Shown: positions 21,196 through 32,639 of the stretch, piece by piece
Numbering within the stretch: position 1 is the stretch's first letter
Layout of the letters: the number at the start of each line of letters is the position of its first letter
Source of the DNA: Diphasiastrum complanatum
Taxonomy: Eukaryota > Streptophyta > Lycopodiopsida > Lycopodiales > Lycopodiaceae
Length of the DNA stretch: 64,000 nucleotides
Direction: 5' to 3'
Assembly (NCBI GenBank): GCA_029204225.1
Contig: CM055108.1
Location: 46,919,486 to 46,983,485 of the forward strand
Program-made: the position numbers and the translations under genes
Notes under the pieces: generated by a model
Databases searched by the model: none
Told to the model about the DNA's origin: nothing
The model's input: only the letters and a program-made list of their open reading frames with translations

Positions 21196-21544
21196 TGTTA
21201 GGATCTAGTGCAGTATGCAGATCACATCACACAATCACCATAGCCACTCCTCACAAGCTCTCATAGATGGCACAACAAAAGTTAGTAGATTACAAAGAAA
21301 CACTATACAAATAGAGTATTCACAAACTGCATGAAAAAGACAGGTGTCTTAAAATTGGCCTACCACCTGTCAAACTAAGGTCGGGCCCAATATGGCCAAA
21401 TTTGACCGACAAACTTGGGACATGCCCCCAAGTATAGCAAGTACTGTAAATAACTCTGTACAGGCTAATTCTTCCTATGTGTAGCTACCCGGCTAACCCA
21501 AGTAGTCGTCTATAGGATCAGTGCTCGATCAATATATCCTAACG
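21196..21544 (-). mobile_element. LTR, 349 bp, minus strand
   Basis: On the plus strand it starts TGTTAGGATCTAG and ends ATATATCCTAACG, giving inverted ends TGTTAGGAT/ATCCTAAC(A to G). Just inside, the minus strand reads TTTCAACTGATATCTGCCAGC, which looks like a decayed version of a Copia junction with primer site (TGGTATCAGAGCCAGC). No second LTR was found, and the flanks AATTC and GGTCA do not form a target duplication. Confidence 0.6.
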
Positions 21545-22235
21545 GGTCATGTCCCGAACACACCCATATACAGTAAACTAAATAAACTGTAAACCAATTA
21601 CATCATCACATTAAGAGCTTACATAAAATGTATATCAGATTAACTATGATTTCTAACTCTCTCCCTTAAGCTCAAATGTGATAAGAGTGAAAAAAAAACA
21701 ATAATTTGTAGCGATGTCTGGAGTGTCCAAAAGATGTTATGCATATCACAGCTACCATGTACTTGACTCACATTCAAGCACACCAACAAACCACTTGGGT
21801 TTGACTCACAAAGTATCATGTAAACACAATGCTCATACAAAGAGTCTACCATACTCTCGACCAACTGACTTGTCCCCAATCCAACTTGACCACAAGTGGA
21901 CCACATGAGTGACATGGCTCAAACTGAGGAAATCCCACTGCCACCATGAGACTTACATCCTCCATCTAGCTAGGCTGACATCCTATCAGGCACTTACAAG
22001 CACAAACCTATAAAACTGACATAAATGAGCGACTGAGGCTCAACCTGAGGAAATCTTACTGTCACCATAAGATTGCACCCTCACCAGATAGACAGCTAGT
22101 AGACAATGCTTCTTGGTTTCCAAGGGGAGGCTCAAACCTGAGACCAAAGAAACTTTGGATGTCAAGCTAACCAACTAAGACAACCCCGTTGGGTAGCTAG
22201 TAGACAATGACAAGTCAATGAGCATAAAGTGACTA
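21545..22235. repeat. Spacer with a degenerate internal duplication
   Basis: No gene recognised. About 21906-21965 (GTGACATGGCTCAAACTGAG, CACTGCCACCATGAGACTTA) resembles about 22024-22085 (GCGACTGAGGCTCAACCTGA, TACTGTCACCATAAGATTGC), a diverged direct repeat with a period near 118 bp. The 1.6 kb repeat shared with copy C begins at the right end. Confidence 0.4.
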
Positions 22236-23880
22236 AATAATATTTTTTCTGAAATAAATTTGGTCTTGTTTCGGAACGAAAAGCGTTCCATTTCTGAACT
22301 GGCAACTAACAGCAATAGAAACATAAGGGCCTGGTTTTAGAAAAGTCGAGTCTGATATGATATTTGATTGCTTTATAGTTGATTATTCTATAGTTGAAAT
22401 AAACTGAGATTTAATGCTGAAACACTTTTTAGTATTGTCTACAAAAATAAAGCTATTCAATTCCACCACACAATGTGATCAAGATCTATTATACTAGTTT
22501 TCGAGTTTTGCTCAATTTCACTCCCCTATACCTTTATTCAATATGCTGATCTTACCCCTTACTAATTTGCTTAGTTCTATGGATTGTCTCCATAGGTTAT
22601 TGTAGCTTTTCTCCAATTCCAAGAGCTCAGCCACTTTTTTACCTACCTCAAAAGCATCTATCATGGCAAGGTTTGTCTGTAAGCGTGAACTATCTTCTCA
22701 CTCTCTGTCTTCACCTTGTCCAGTTTTAATCTCCGTAGATTAAATCTAATGTATATGTATAGATCTGTCTAGATGTTAGTAGATGTGTCTATTATCTACA
22801 TTTACATTATGATAGGGTTTTATATCCTAAATATCCATCCAATATGTTTATGATCCATTTATGTAAGTCAAGATCTATAACCTGATATGTACTATAGTAT
22901 CCTATTGATCTATCTAAACTACCGGTGCTGAGCTATGTCTGACAATGAATGATTTCCTAAGAATCTTACAAATGTAACATGTATGTAGATGTCATACGGA
23001 TATAGTTACTTAGAAATTAGCACTTTAATCTAGAGTCTAGACTATGCCAGTGGTTAACAATACAAATATGTATATAATAACTTAGATCATAGTTGGAGAT
23101 ACTCTAAATGACCAGTAGTTGTTTTTGGTTTGTTACGTGGTGTCACTTTCGATACCTTTTCAATTTTTATATGCATTGTGCATGGATTTTCATATGATGG
23201 TAGTGTGCAAAAATCACAAGTTTCAATTTTAAGTTTGACAAACTTAAAATCTGATGTAGACTAATGTTGTTTTCATGGCTACATTCCACAATTTTTGTGC
23301 ACCATATTTGAATTGTTGTATACACCGTGAACACATTGCCATTAAGGGTCTTATGAAAAAAACAAAAATGCATGCATTTCTTACAGCTTTTGACTTGATG
23401 CTATAATAAACTCTGGAGTGTTTCGAAATTCTCATTTCGTACGTGATCCAAAACACAATATTCCCAATCACCGTGTATGCCCCAAGGTACTTTTGGATGA
23501 TGTGTTTCAGGACGTTGCTATCATCCAAGAGGGTACTCTAGCAGTAGTCTGTATTGCTATCATCCAGGGTACACTAGCAGTAGTCTGTATTGCTATCATC
23601 CAGGGTACTCTAGCAGTAGTCTTTGTATTGCTATGTGATCATGATTATAAGCATGTATGTAAAGCTGGCTATTTCCACAAAGGGTAAGTTCAAATTCTCC
23701 TATTTATTTGGTATATTGTTAAAGGTTATGTTAAAGATTGAACAAATATAAAACTAAGTTATATTGAAGATCGAACAGATATAACACTAAGTTCAGGTGA
23801 ATGGTTCAGATATCAATGTTTTTTTGAATTGTGTGTGATGCCAATTGTTAAAAGTGTAATGTTTGGTCTTATTTTATTTT
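22236..23880. repeat. 1.6 kb repeat, copy B
   Basis: Aligns in the same direction with 48736-50260, from AAATTTGGTCTTGTTTCGGAAC through ATGTATATGTATAGATCTGTC to GCCAATTGTTAAAAGTGTAATG. In both places it lies between the mitochondrial tract and other sequence, and it is absent from unit A. No coding motif is recognised; frames of 60-95 codons in it are not conserved as proteins. It contains a 36-bp tandem repeat. Confidence 0.85.
23515..23633. repeat. 36-bp tandem repeat, three units
   Basis: The unit reads TTGCTATCATCCAGGGTACT followed by CTAGCAGTAGTCTGTA. Three tandem copies are present; the first carries a three-base insertion (CCAAGAGGGT). The homologous site in copy C (50021-50098) has two, so the array has changed length since duplication. 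Confidence 0.9.
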
Positions 23881-24219
23881 TTCTCCAAGCATGCCACTTT
23901 CTAATGCTTTTGTTTTTATGTAGTTTTTTCTAAGACAGTCAATTATTTGACCTCTTTGTACACTACCATAATGAAACTACCATTGGTTGGTGGCGAAGCC
24001 CACCCTTATGGATAGGGAAAATGGGGAGGACCTTGCTCCCTCCCTTTATTCCTTTTATTTTTTCTGTGGGAGAGGTTCTATTCTGGCTTCGTTGGGAGGC
24101 TTGCGTAGTTCCTAACATTAGTTTGATTTTCTTTTTACGAATTAGATTGAAATTAAAAATACATTCATGAACTTTTTAGCGGCTTCTACCAATGTAGAGC
24201 TCATAATAATTGCATAAAG

Positions 24220-24291
24220 CTGGAGTAAAAGGATTTGAACCTTTGCATGTCAGTATCAAAAAATGATGGCTTACCACTTGGCTATACTCCA
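24220..24291 (-). tRNA. tRNA-Gln(UUG)-like sequence of mitochondrial type, copy B
   Basis: A 72-nt homologue of the copy A tRNA. Acceptor TGGAGTA/TACTCCA, anticodon UUG and a canonical-length T arm are kept, with TTCAAAT in the T loop. The D stem has a GGC to GCC change and the anticodon stem is mispaired. Likely a pseudogene. Confidence 0.68.
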
Positions 24292-25028
24292 TGGGTGATA
24301 ACAATGAGCGGAAATGAGATAAGCAGCCGTCTCTCTCCGCTGCTCCTCTCGAAGAAACTTCAGGAACGTTACCGCTCATAGGCTCCCAACCCCCTTCTAG
24401 GCGAGTAGCTTTGTTGTTCAGCTTTACCATGCTACTCGCTTGACAAGGACCAAAGTAATCTCTTTGGGAGGAGACGCTTTTCATCTGCCAAATGTTCACT
24501 CCAAGACCCTCCATCTAGATAATGGGTAGGAGGGGTCCTCCTCCAAGCATAGCACGCCCCCCCACCAGAAGGGCGAGCATCCCTGGTGATGGTTCCTGAT
24601 AGTCCAATAAATAATCTAAGGGGTACCAAATTTATTTGACCGGTGTGGATGTGCCCTTGTAGGGTTCTATTTATTTGGGAGTAGTGGGCCACGACGAACC
24701 TAGCCCGCTCGTGATGGATCGGATGCAGCACCACTCTATGGATAGCATTGTGGTATCCATACCCCTACGGAATGAGGCTATTGGAGATTCGAAGTCCCAG
24801 GTGGAAAAATAATAACGCGTTCTCCGGCTTGCCCATGGAAGGGCTGAAGGCCACACCTACCTGGTTTTGTACGGAATTAATAATTAGCGCTAAGCCATGG
24901 CGGGGCATTGGCTTTCACCCGTGAATTTTTCAGGATCACAACCCGTCGCCGCAGCCCCCTATATATGGGAGAAGCAGCAAGGTTTGCAGAACGAGCTCGA
25001 AGGATGGGAGGGTATAGCAAGTAGAGAA

Positions 25029-25094
25029 TAGGCTTAGTAGGGCTCGAACTTACCATTATGAGCAGTACGTTTAAGCCAAATAAACTATAAGCCT
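25029..25094 (-). tRNA. tRNA pseudogene with CAU anticodon, copy B
   Basis: The acceptor AGGCTTA/TAAGCCT pairs perfectly. The anticodon loop CTCATAA gives CAU. The variable loop and T stem are shortened exactly as in copy A (66 nt total). Confidence 0.53.
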
Positions 25095-25613
25095 AGCTAC
25101 CAGCTCTATCCTCAAGTAATAGAGTCAAGAGATGTGGCGAAAGCAAAGCCCTCGACTGCCGAAGGGCGAGTGCAGATTTATGGTGTTTGTAATGTTAAGC
25201 CCCTCGGGGGTATTCCACCAACCATGACTGAACTGGATCGGTCTTGTAAGGTTCACGCTATCGCATGCCGAGCGACGAGAGCGAAACGTTTGTCTTATAG
25301 GTGGACTATTACTGAACTGGAATAATTTCTCAATTTTACATCTCAATACCACGATTTTTCATAATAATAGAGTTAGTAGTATCCGCGATTCTGAAACGGC
25401 CCAAGGTCCTGATGACAAAAGTCCCGTTGGATGGGCGGTAGCATAGCTCAAATAATATCTACGATGGGATGAGCGAAGCGTAGAAAAGCTTTTTGTTCTA
25501 CGCAATGTTCCCACCTTCTTTGAAAGTCTTCTTGATTGGTTTTTCAACCAATCAAGGTCAGTCGAATGCCACAACTGAATGAAATAGATTTAAACTAAAA
25601 GAATACATGCATA

Positions 25614-26742
25614 TCAAAGATAAATTGTATATACCTTAAGAGATTCAGTGGTTATTTCTCCCAATGAGGTCGCTGTTGTCGGTATTTCCCGAACGACATT
25701 AGGAACTAGAGAATCGAATTCTCTATGTGTATTATTAGCTAAGTTTACTTTTACACATAGAAAATTTGATACCCCCTCCTTATTTATCTTTACAGAAAGA
25801 ATGTTTAGCATCCAGATTGAAGCAACAAAATCAAACTAGCAATCCTTACTTATTCTCATATGGAATCAAATAAAATTTCGTCGTTGGACTGCATTCAATG
25901 AAATATACAGCCCTTTCAAAATTGGCGTCTTTTGCCTTCACCGCTCCCATAAAAAATGGACTCACAACAAAAACTACACCCTGAGAATCAAAACTAATAT
26001 TATGTTGCAAAAAGTTTCCGCCGGTTTCTACAATAACATCCGTAATTTCTTATGTTTTTTCTTTTAATTCTGCACAAAATTTTGGACCTAATCTATAGTT
26101 TCTATTTGAATCCAGAAGAAAGAAATCAAAATAATTGCCGAGCTGATCAATTTTATCAGCTAAGTAAGCTTCGTGTTGATTTTAATGGTCAGAATTAAAA
26201 TAAAACTAATTAGGATCGTATGGAATTCTGACAAAAAGATTATGTACATGGAGAGAAAGAGATGTAGACACAAAATTTACAGATTTTTCAATTATTTTAT
26301 CAAGCTCCTCTTGGGTTATCATCACTTTTGGTGAAGAAATCTCTTGAGGAGCCGAATGAATAACATGAGGAGGAGAGGATGATTCTGGGTCTGAATTAGA
26401 TTCTCCAGCATCTAATTCAGAGCTCAAAAAAATGTGGGGTCTCTTGCCAGAGATAACTCTAGGAGGAAGGGAAGCAGCTGGCTTCGAGATCTAGCTTCCT
26501 TTTAAGGCCTGCATGGCTGTCACGACAAAACGAGCATCAACCCCAAGTGATAGGATAACATTCCCAACAGATCGACCAAAAAGAGCTCTAGGAATCAACA
26601 GTTCAGTTGATCTTTCGAGTCTTCTTATCTCCCTCATCCAGACTTGCTTTCTGCCACGTTTACGGCCAATACCAAAGGGAACACGAGCATGGGATGGCTG
26701 TAAAGAGGTCATGGCACGGGTAGTGGATTTCGTCCTAGCCAT
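25614..26742 (-). pseudogene. Histone H3-like gene, copy B
   Basis: From 26742 the minus strand reads MARTKSTTRAMTSLQPSHAR, then RKQVWMREIRRLERSTELLI, PRALFGRSVG, and DARFVVTAMQALKGS. This is the fullest H3 match in the window: LREIRKYQKSTELLI, the alpha-1 PFQRLV region, the D-x-RF loop and an A-x-x-ALQ-like start of alpha-2. The next codon is a stop (TAG for the Trp seen in copy A). The Ser/Glu-rich tail continues in frame (SSELDAGESNSDPESSSPP) to the stop after IPYDPN (about 26206), shared by all copies. About 57 bp spanning the intron 3' end are deleted near 25815, as in copy C. Relative to canonical H3 the tail is about ten residues shorter and Lys9 is lost. CENH3-like LLIP is present, but this is too little to choose between H3 and CENH3. 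Confidence 0.75.
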
Positions 26743-27641
26743 CATTTTCAAAATCAAAAGAAGTTAATTTGAAAAAAAAAAATCTGTGATTTGAATAGAA
26801 ACCAAGCGCAAAGAAGGAAAGCAAAAAAATTTTCGAAAAAAAGGACTGAATATCGGTTTTGAGTGTGAGATTACAAGAGAAATAAAGTAACAAGAAGATC
26901 TGCGTTCGAAAGCGATATCGGCAATACAATGGTTTAAGTCTGGAGCGCAAGGAGTGATGGCGGATGAAGAAGGAATAGAGAGTGTGCTAGAGAGCGATAT
27001 TGGGAGTGAAAAGCGAAAAGTTTGCGAGAAAAAAGGAAAATTCTGAGAAGGTATGTATAGTAAATTTTTGCACGTGTGAAAAAAATCAGCTTTGGACATG
27101 TGGCAGCATCTAACTCATCCACATGTGTTTCTCGTATAGATCATTATGACTCAATCATGAGGCCACGTCGTGTAGGACACGTGCATGAATCATATTGCGA
27201 GACATGGCATTTTGCATGTGACAAATATCAGATCAATCATTCTCTTGGCATCAGAATATTCTCGATGAATAATGTGATGACATGTGTCCTTTTGGACATC
27301 TTCCACACGTGAAAAACTTTTTTATAAATAGGTCAATTCTGGCGCGGATTTTCACGTAAATTTTTTGATTTGTACGTCAGATATCGATTTCAAGCGCACA
27401 CTTTCTTTTGTTTATGGTTTGTTTACATACTTGCGTCTGGATCCAATACTGCCTGCTCCGATATCGCTTTCAAGTGTGCCTTACGTTTACTTTCTTGTAT
27501 GTTCTTTGTACTCACACTCGGATTTGATACTCGGTTTTCTAATATCTCTTTTGAACGCATAAGGCTTTGAGGTTCATCTAACCTGCATTCTGCGCCTAAG
27601 AGCGATATTCAAAATCTTTCTTATGTATTTTTCTTGTTGAA
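26743..27641. promoter_or_regulatory. Divergent promoter between H3-like and gene 2, copy B
   Basis: Nine hundred bases separate two head-to-head starts. CACGTG sites lie at 27071, 27178 and 27306. Further CATGTG or ACATGG forms sit where copy C has CACGTG (near 27094, 27205 and 27284), consistent with CpG decay. A TATAAATAGG box at 27323 faces gene 2, and a TACTATACATACC element near 27050 (minus strand) faces the H3-like gene. Both leaders carry a GATATCGCTTTCRARYGC-like motif: facing left near 26905 and 26990, facing right near 27380 and 27460. G-boxes are targets of plant bZIP and bHLH factors; activity is inferred. Confidence 0.6.
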
Positions 27642-29050
27642 ATGTCTAATTTCGATTCTAGTCTACTATCTTATTTTCATGAATTTGGTATTAGTGATAA
27701 TATAGAGTATTTCAAATCTATTTTTTCTACTTTTATTTTGATTCTTCCTATTACACAGGGTCCTGGTGTGGAAGCATTTTCTAAGATTTATCAGATCTCA
27801 GAATAATGACATGATTCATTATCAGGACTTGGTGGCACTCGACAAGCATATCTATAAAGCTAAGCCTAATAGAATGCTCACCAAGTTACATAATGATTTC
27901 AAGTCTGTAGATGATTTTCCAATTCACAATAAAAAATATAGATTTGTAGAGTTTCAATTTGCATTTCTGACGATTCGAAAGTTGGCCCTTCTACTTCTAA
28001 GGCTACTTCTTCTAGTGGTACAAAATCTGAAAAGTCAAAGACTGCAAATATAGAGATTTTTTATTATCGATACGAGCGTTAGTTTAGATGATTGTACAGA
28101 TATTGAATCTGCACGAAATAGGACATCGTTTATTGGTCCTAGAACTAGCAACACCCTTTCTCCTTCTGATAAATCTCTTATCACATTCCCTACTTATAAT
28201 ATAGATAATAATTCATTTTTGACACTATCAAATATATCAGATCTTTTTGACTTCATAGATGCCGAGACTCTTTGTATTTTGAGCAAAGAGCTTCATGAAT
28301 TTTTGGACATAATCGATTAAGATGTTGATGATCTTCTCTCTGGTGTTGACGATGTAAAGAATGATGGGTTTTATTTAGGGAAAGATTGCTTGAAAATGGA
28401 TGTGGAGGAAATGTGCAATAAAGAAGATGATCTACCTTCTGAAGAGGAGTTCCTTAGAATTCAAAGTCAACTTGGTTTTCCAAAACCAACTGTCTATTCA
28501 CCAACTATATTGACATCGAAAGGTAGACATAATATTAATGGAGAGACAGTAATCAAGGAAGAACAAGCCGAATGCGTAAGTTTTTAACTTATTATGTACT
28601 AGTATATTCATTGTGTAAGATTATATCCTAGAGCTTACTTTAAATTTTTTTCATTTCAAGAAACAATTTTCCTTGATGATTTCGCAATTCGTCAAAGAGG
28701 GCAGAGATCTTTTGCTAGAGAATTTTCAAGAGATCGTGCACTGGGGCATTATCTGAAGTTCTTCAAGAATAATGAGATAAGTGTTGCCCATTCAACGTTT
28801 CATCAACATGGCGAGACAATGATTATGACAATCAAGGCACTGGCTCATTTTCTTGGAGGACATAATTTTTATAAGGTGCATAGAATATATTTTGTAAAGA
28901 AAACTATTGCATTTAAAATTTTAGGATATGGACCAGTGAATTCCATGCTCATATCATCTCATTTTGCATTGTATGCTGCTTACGTTGATCTAAGTAAGCA
29001 TTAAAATTATTAGCTCTTGGATCCATACGAAAGAAGGAAATTATTGCATG
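27642..29050 (+). pseudogene. Gene 2, copy B: unrecognised gene, most complete copy
   Basis: It starts MSNFDSSLLSYFHEFGISDN at 27642, about 310 bp after the TATA box. A pyrimidine-rich stretch ending ATTACACAG (27758) looks like an intron acceptor before the next piece. Then follow RSQNNDMIHYQDLVALDKHI, an acidic middle part ending SEEEFLRIQSQLGF, and IKEEQAEC, then an intron starting GTAAGT at 28576 whose acceptor is damaged (TTTCAAG where copy A has TTTCAGG, 28660). The C-terminal part has HYLKFFKNNEISVAHSTFHQ and LISSHFALYAAYVDLSKH. Frames shift near 27760 and 27985, and a TAA stop near 28318 breaks it further. Homology to unit A ends near 29053, where Copia sequence begins. No domain is recognised. 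Confidence 0.55.
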
Positions 29051-29059
29051 ATAGGTAAA

Positions 29060-30238
29060 GTCGTCATTTGGTTTTAGTAGCTAAGTAGAGAAAAGAGATT
29101 CAGAAGAGTGGATCTTACCCATCAGAATACTCACCACCATGCTCATGACTGTCTTCTTGCATCCATATCCAAGCTAGTTGGAGAAGCCATAACGTAGACT
29201 AGTTGGGAGACTGCCATAGTTATGCTAGTTGGAGCCATAGCCGATGTGGATGCCGAAGATTCAACAAGGGCAATAGCATTCTGATTATCACAAACATAAT
29301 TGTAGGAGTGTACTGATTCAGACTAATGTTTGACAGTAAATTTATCAACCAAATTGCTTCTTTAATGGCTTCAGAAACAACAATGTATTCTACTTCTATG
29401 GAGGAAAGAGCAATAGAGGTCTTCTTACAATTGTTTCAAGAAATAGGACTACCGTTGAAGAAGAATGTAAATCCAGATGTGCATCTACAAGTATCTACAT
29501 CTCCTCTCCAGCTCACATCTGAATATCCACTGAGTCGATAGAGATTGTCGTTGTCGACTTTCCCATAGCAGATGCATAGGTCTATTGTAGCTCTAATGTA
29601 TCTCATGAATCTTACGAGAGCCTTCCCATGGATGATGCCAGTTTTGGCCATGAATTGGCTTAGAGAGCTAACTACAAAATCGATATCAAGTCTTGTACAG
29701 ACCATTGCATACATGAGAGATCCGACTATTGATTGGTATAGATACTTTGAGACTCTCATCTGTTCCTTTTTTTGCTTAGTCTAAGAACATTGATCCTTCG
29801 ACAATCGTAGGCCTAGATCCATTGGTGAGTGAGTTTCTTTACAGTTGAGTTCCTAGACAATAGTGCGCTTCACCCAGATCGGTCATGTCGAATTTGGAAG
29901 GCAACATCTATTTAGCATCCTTCAAGCCATAAAGTGCCTTATGGACTTTGCAAACATGGTCTTCCGTACCTTCGAAAACGTTTCTCTCAGGCATACCATG
30001 TAGATATCTTCTTCAGTAACTCCATTTAGATAAGCTGTCTATACATCGAGTTTATGTATTTTGAGGTCAGCTACAACAACATATAATAGCAGTAGTTGAA
30101 TAGTAATGTCTTTGACTACTGGAGTAAAAGTCTCATTGTAGTCAATATTTGGGATTTGAGAGAATCCACGTGCCACTACTCGGGCTTTCCTTCGATCAAT
30201 ACCCCCATTAGCATTGCATTTGATCTTAAAGATTACAT
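29060..30238 (-). pseudogene. Copia RT and RNase H fragment, minus strand
   Basis: From high to low coordinate the fragment reads GGIDRRKARVVARGFSQ (family GSIDRYKARLVAKGF), DYNETFTPVVKD, KLDV-TAYLNGVTEEDIYM, then a jump to DMTDLGEAHYCLG, YLYQSIVGSLMYAMVCTRLD, RLSGYSDVSWRGDVDTCRCT and finally VCDNQNAIAL of RNase H near 29290. The YVDD catalytic box between GLKDAKQ and DMTDLGE is deleted (near 29930). Several stops are present. The upstream end is fused in frame to Gypsy integrase at about 30240. The left end meets gene 2 copy B at about 29055. Confidence 0.87.
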
Positions 30239-30830
30239 CTAGGATAGTATGTGTACTCTTTCGGTGAACTACAAGGCAATGGCGTAGCAAATTATCAATG
30301 ACAGTATTTAAAAAGTGTGTGTCGCGATCACTAACTAGCTCTATAGGACAACCAAAATGTGTAATAATATTTTCGTAAAGAAAACGCGCTACAGTCTTTG
30401 TGTTGGCATCCTTTGTTGCCCGAGCCTCAACCCACTTAGTGTCGTAATCTGTGGGTGTGTTTCGTTGTTGGGCTGATTGGACCAACAAAGTCAATTCCTC
30501 ACTTACGAAAGGCTTCGTCTTCTATATTGGGAGTTAAAGGTGTGAAGTCTGCTTTTGTATTTTTCTTGGCTTGCTGACATATATCACATGTTTTAATGAC
30601 AACAAATGTGTCCTTAAATAATGAGGGCTACCACAAATCTTAGTTGTTGCTTCAGCAGAGAAGTGACCTCCGCCAGTGCCCTCATGAGCCTGAGATATGA
30701 TAGGTCGTATCTTAGATTCATAAGCACATCGTCGGATAATACCGTCAATGCCCCTTTTGTAAAGTTGTCCAGTTATTAGCTGAAAGGGCGCTGCTTTAAG
30801 CAAAAAAAAAAAATTTGTAGCTGTATTCAA
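30239..30830 (-). pseudogene. Gypsy integrase fragment, copy B
   Basis: The N-terminal zinc-binding region reads LYKRGIDGIIRRCAYESKI, ISQAHEGTGGGHFSAEATTK and, in another frame, KTCDICQQAKK (H-H-C-C). The catalytic core then gives TDYDTKWVEARATKD and HFGCPIELVSDRDTHFLN, where TDY and SDR mark two of the acidic residues. The sequence stops at VVHRKSTHT, before the third catalytic residue, and continues directly as Copia RT. About 15 bp present in copy C (GCTCGAAGGATAATC region, 54760) are missing near 30640. Not functional. Confidence 0.85.
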
Positions 30831-30839
30831 GCCTTCTTT

Positions 30840-31829
30840 GAGTCTGCCTATTGTCAGGAACTAAGTGATCTTCTCATCCCATAAGGGTGTAACATCAATC
30901 TGAAAAAGACATGCATCAGGAAGATCATCGTTGACTAGTGTAGTTGCTTTTTTAGCATTAGGGAGCTAGGAAAGGTGATCCGCCATGAAATCTTGGATTC
31001 CTTTCCGAACGACTATGCGAAAATTAAATTCCTCTAATATCAACAGTCATCGAGTTATACGTCCCATTTTACACGATTTATTAACAATATATAAAAGGGC
31101 TTGATGGTCGGTGTAGAAGGCAAAGGTCTAGCCTAGTAGATAATGTCTTAGTTGTTGAACAACATAGACCATCGCCAATGCTTCTTGTTCGGTGGTCGTA
31201 TAGTTTACTTTCGCAGGCACCAGTGGCCTGCTCAAGAAACGTATTGGAAAATCCTTGCCGTACTCGCTCGGTTGTGCAAGAAGACCTCCAATGGAATACT
31301 TACTGGCGTCAGTATGCACATAGAATTCTTTCGTATAGTCTGGCAAACGGAGTATGGGTGCCGTGGTAAGGGCTGTTTTCAACTCCTCAAAGGCTTTAAT
31401 GCGTTCTTCGGTCCATCGAGGATCTACCACAACTAAATAAGCATAATCGATTTTAAAGATGCAATAATGATTTGTGTGACCGAGGAAGACATAAACTTCC
31501 TTCACTGTTGCAAGTAAGGACATTTCAACTATTACTTTGATTTTTGAAGGATCGGTAGAAATACCGTCCTTTGAAATTATATGTCCGAGTACTACCCCAT
31601 GGGTGACCCAGATTTGACACTTATCAAGGGCTAGAAAAATTCCGAATCTACGACAGCGAATGAAGATTTCTTCCAATGCGTCAAGGTGTGTAGCGACTGA
31701 GAATTGTACACCCAGATCGTCAAGATAAATTTCGACAATCCGATGTAACAGGTTTTGGAACACCAATTGCATGACCCTCTGAAACGTTGAAGGGGCGTTG
31801 CATAAGCCAAAAGGCATGACATTATAAGC
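30840..31829 (-). pseudogene. Gypsy RT C-terminal half and RNase H, copy B
   Basis: Starts AYNVMPFGLCNAPSTFQRVM at 31829, then IVEIYLDDLGVQFS (catalytic YLDD), FLALDKCQIWVTHGVVLGHI and FLGHTNHYCIFKIDYAYL. RNase H follows with FYVHTDASKYSIGGLLAQPS, TTEQEALAMVYVVQQLRHYL and, after 31120, HQALLYIVNKSCKMGRITR. The open part runs 234 codons (31128-31832). The N-terminal RT half lies at 31891-32330, separated by a remnant of the foldback element. Confidence 0.9.
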
Positions 31830-31890
31830 CATTAGGGGAAATTTGGGATCAAAATGGGCCCTTTAAGAAATTTGACTTTAGAGAGAGGTT
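31830..31890. mobile_element. Remnant (61 bp) of the foldback element in Gypsy RT, copy B
   Basis: Plus-strand CATTAGGGGAAATTTGGGAT and the following TCAAAATGGGCCCTTT match the terminus of the element at 55963-58326, and the next bases match its subterminal AGAAATTTGACTTTAGAGAG. The rest is deleted, together with the RT segment up to about the end of the LSLTT motif. The join lies in GGTTGGTC, where both sides share ACC on the coding strand. Confidence 0.8.
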
Positions 31891-32330
31891 GGTCGTTAAA
31901 GACAAGGGAAAATGGTCTTTCTTCGTAACCGCATTAAGGTTCTTGAGATTGACACAAATACGAAGTTTGCCGTTTTTCTTGGGTACAAACACAATGGGTG
32001 ATACCCAATTAGTATGTTGGACTTCATAAATGAAACTAGCATCTAGCAATTTCTTAATATCTTCATCGATTCTCTCCCGATAGACGGGGTTACTTCTATA
32101 AGGTTTAGCCCTAACAAGCTTAGAGTTGTCTTCTAAAGGAATCGTATGAACCACTATTTCAGGCAGAATTCCCTTCATTTCTATATAGTTCCATGCAAAT
32201 ACATCCCTGTATTTTCGAAGTAAAGTTTTCAGATCAGAAAGTTGTTCGGACAAAAGGTGTGCACCAACATGAACTATTCGATCCATCTCCTTGTCATGAT
32301 CTTTAAGGTTTAACGACATCATTTTAGTTG
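31891..32330 (-). pseudogene. Gypsy RT N-terminal half, copy B
   Basis: Encodes LKTLLRKYRDVFAWNYIEMK, RSNPVYRERIDEDIKKLLDA, NWVSPIVFVPKKNGKLRICV and NLKNLNAVTKKDHFPLSLTT. These are the standard first motifs of Gypsy RT. The segment with the first catalytic Asp (LDGFSGYF in the copy at 62370) is missing because of the deletion that shortened the neighbouring foldback element. Confidence 0.9.
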
Positions 32331-32639
32331 GTCCTTCAAAGGAGTTGGAACTTGGTGTAGGTTCTTGGTGTGGCTATGGTAACTGGATAACAACATCATC
32401 CACAATGTGAAATCTTTAAATTTTCGAGGAAGATTGAAAGGTGATTCCACAAAGTTTTGTGAAACTTTGGGAATCATCTGAGTTGAGTTACTATCGGACG
32501 TGGAAGCTTGGTCTGATGGTTTGGGAGAATATCCACATCTTTTGCAGTGGTTTCAATACAACATTGATTCATCATAAGTTGTTGATGACCAATCATCATA
32601 AACTTTAATGGGCTTGACATTGCCAGTTGAGTCAACAGT

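Larger units (their letters stand above)
24110..25562 (-). other. Mitochondrial-type DNA tract (NUMT), copy B
   Basis: Reverse-oriented homologue of 12280-13755, with the same order of tRNA-like sequences and the same hairpin next to the H3-like 3' end (about 25540). It differs from copy A by scattered substitutions and small indels. Many are C-to-T or G-to-A, as expected for decay in methylated nuclear DNA. No protein gene is recognised. Confidence 0.62.
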
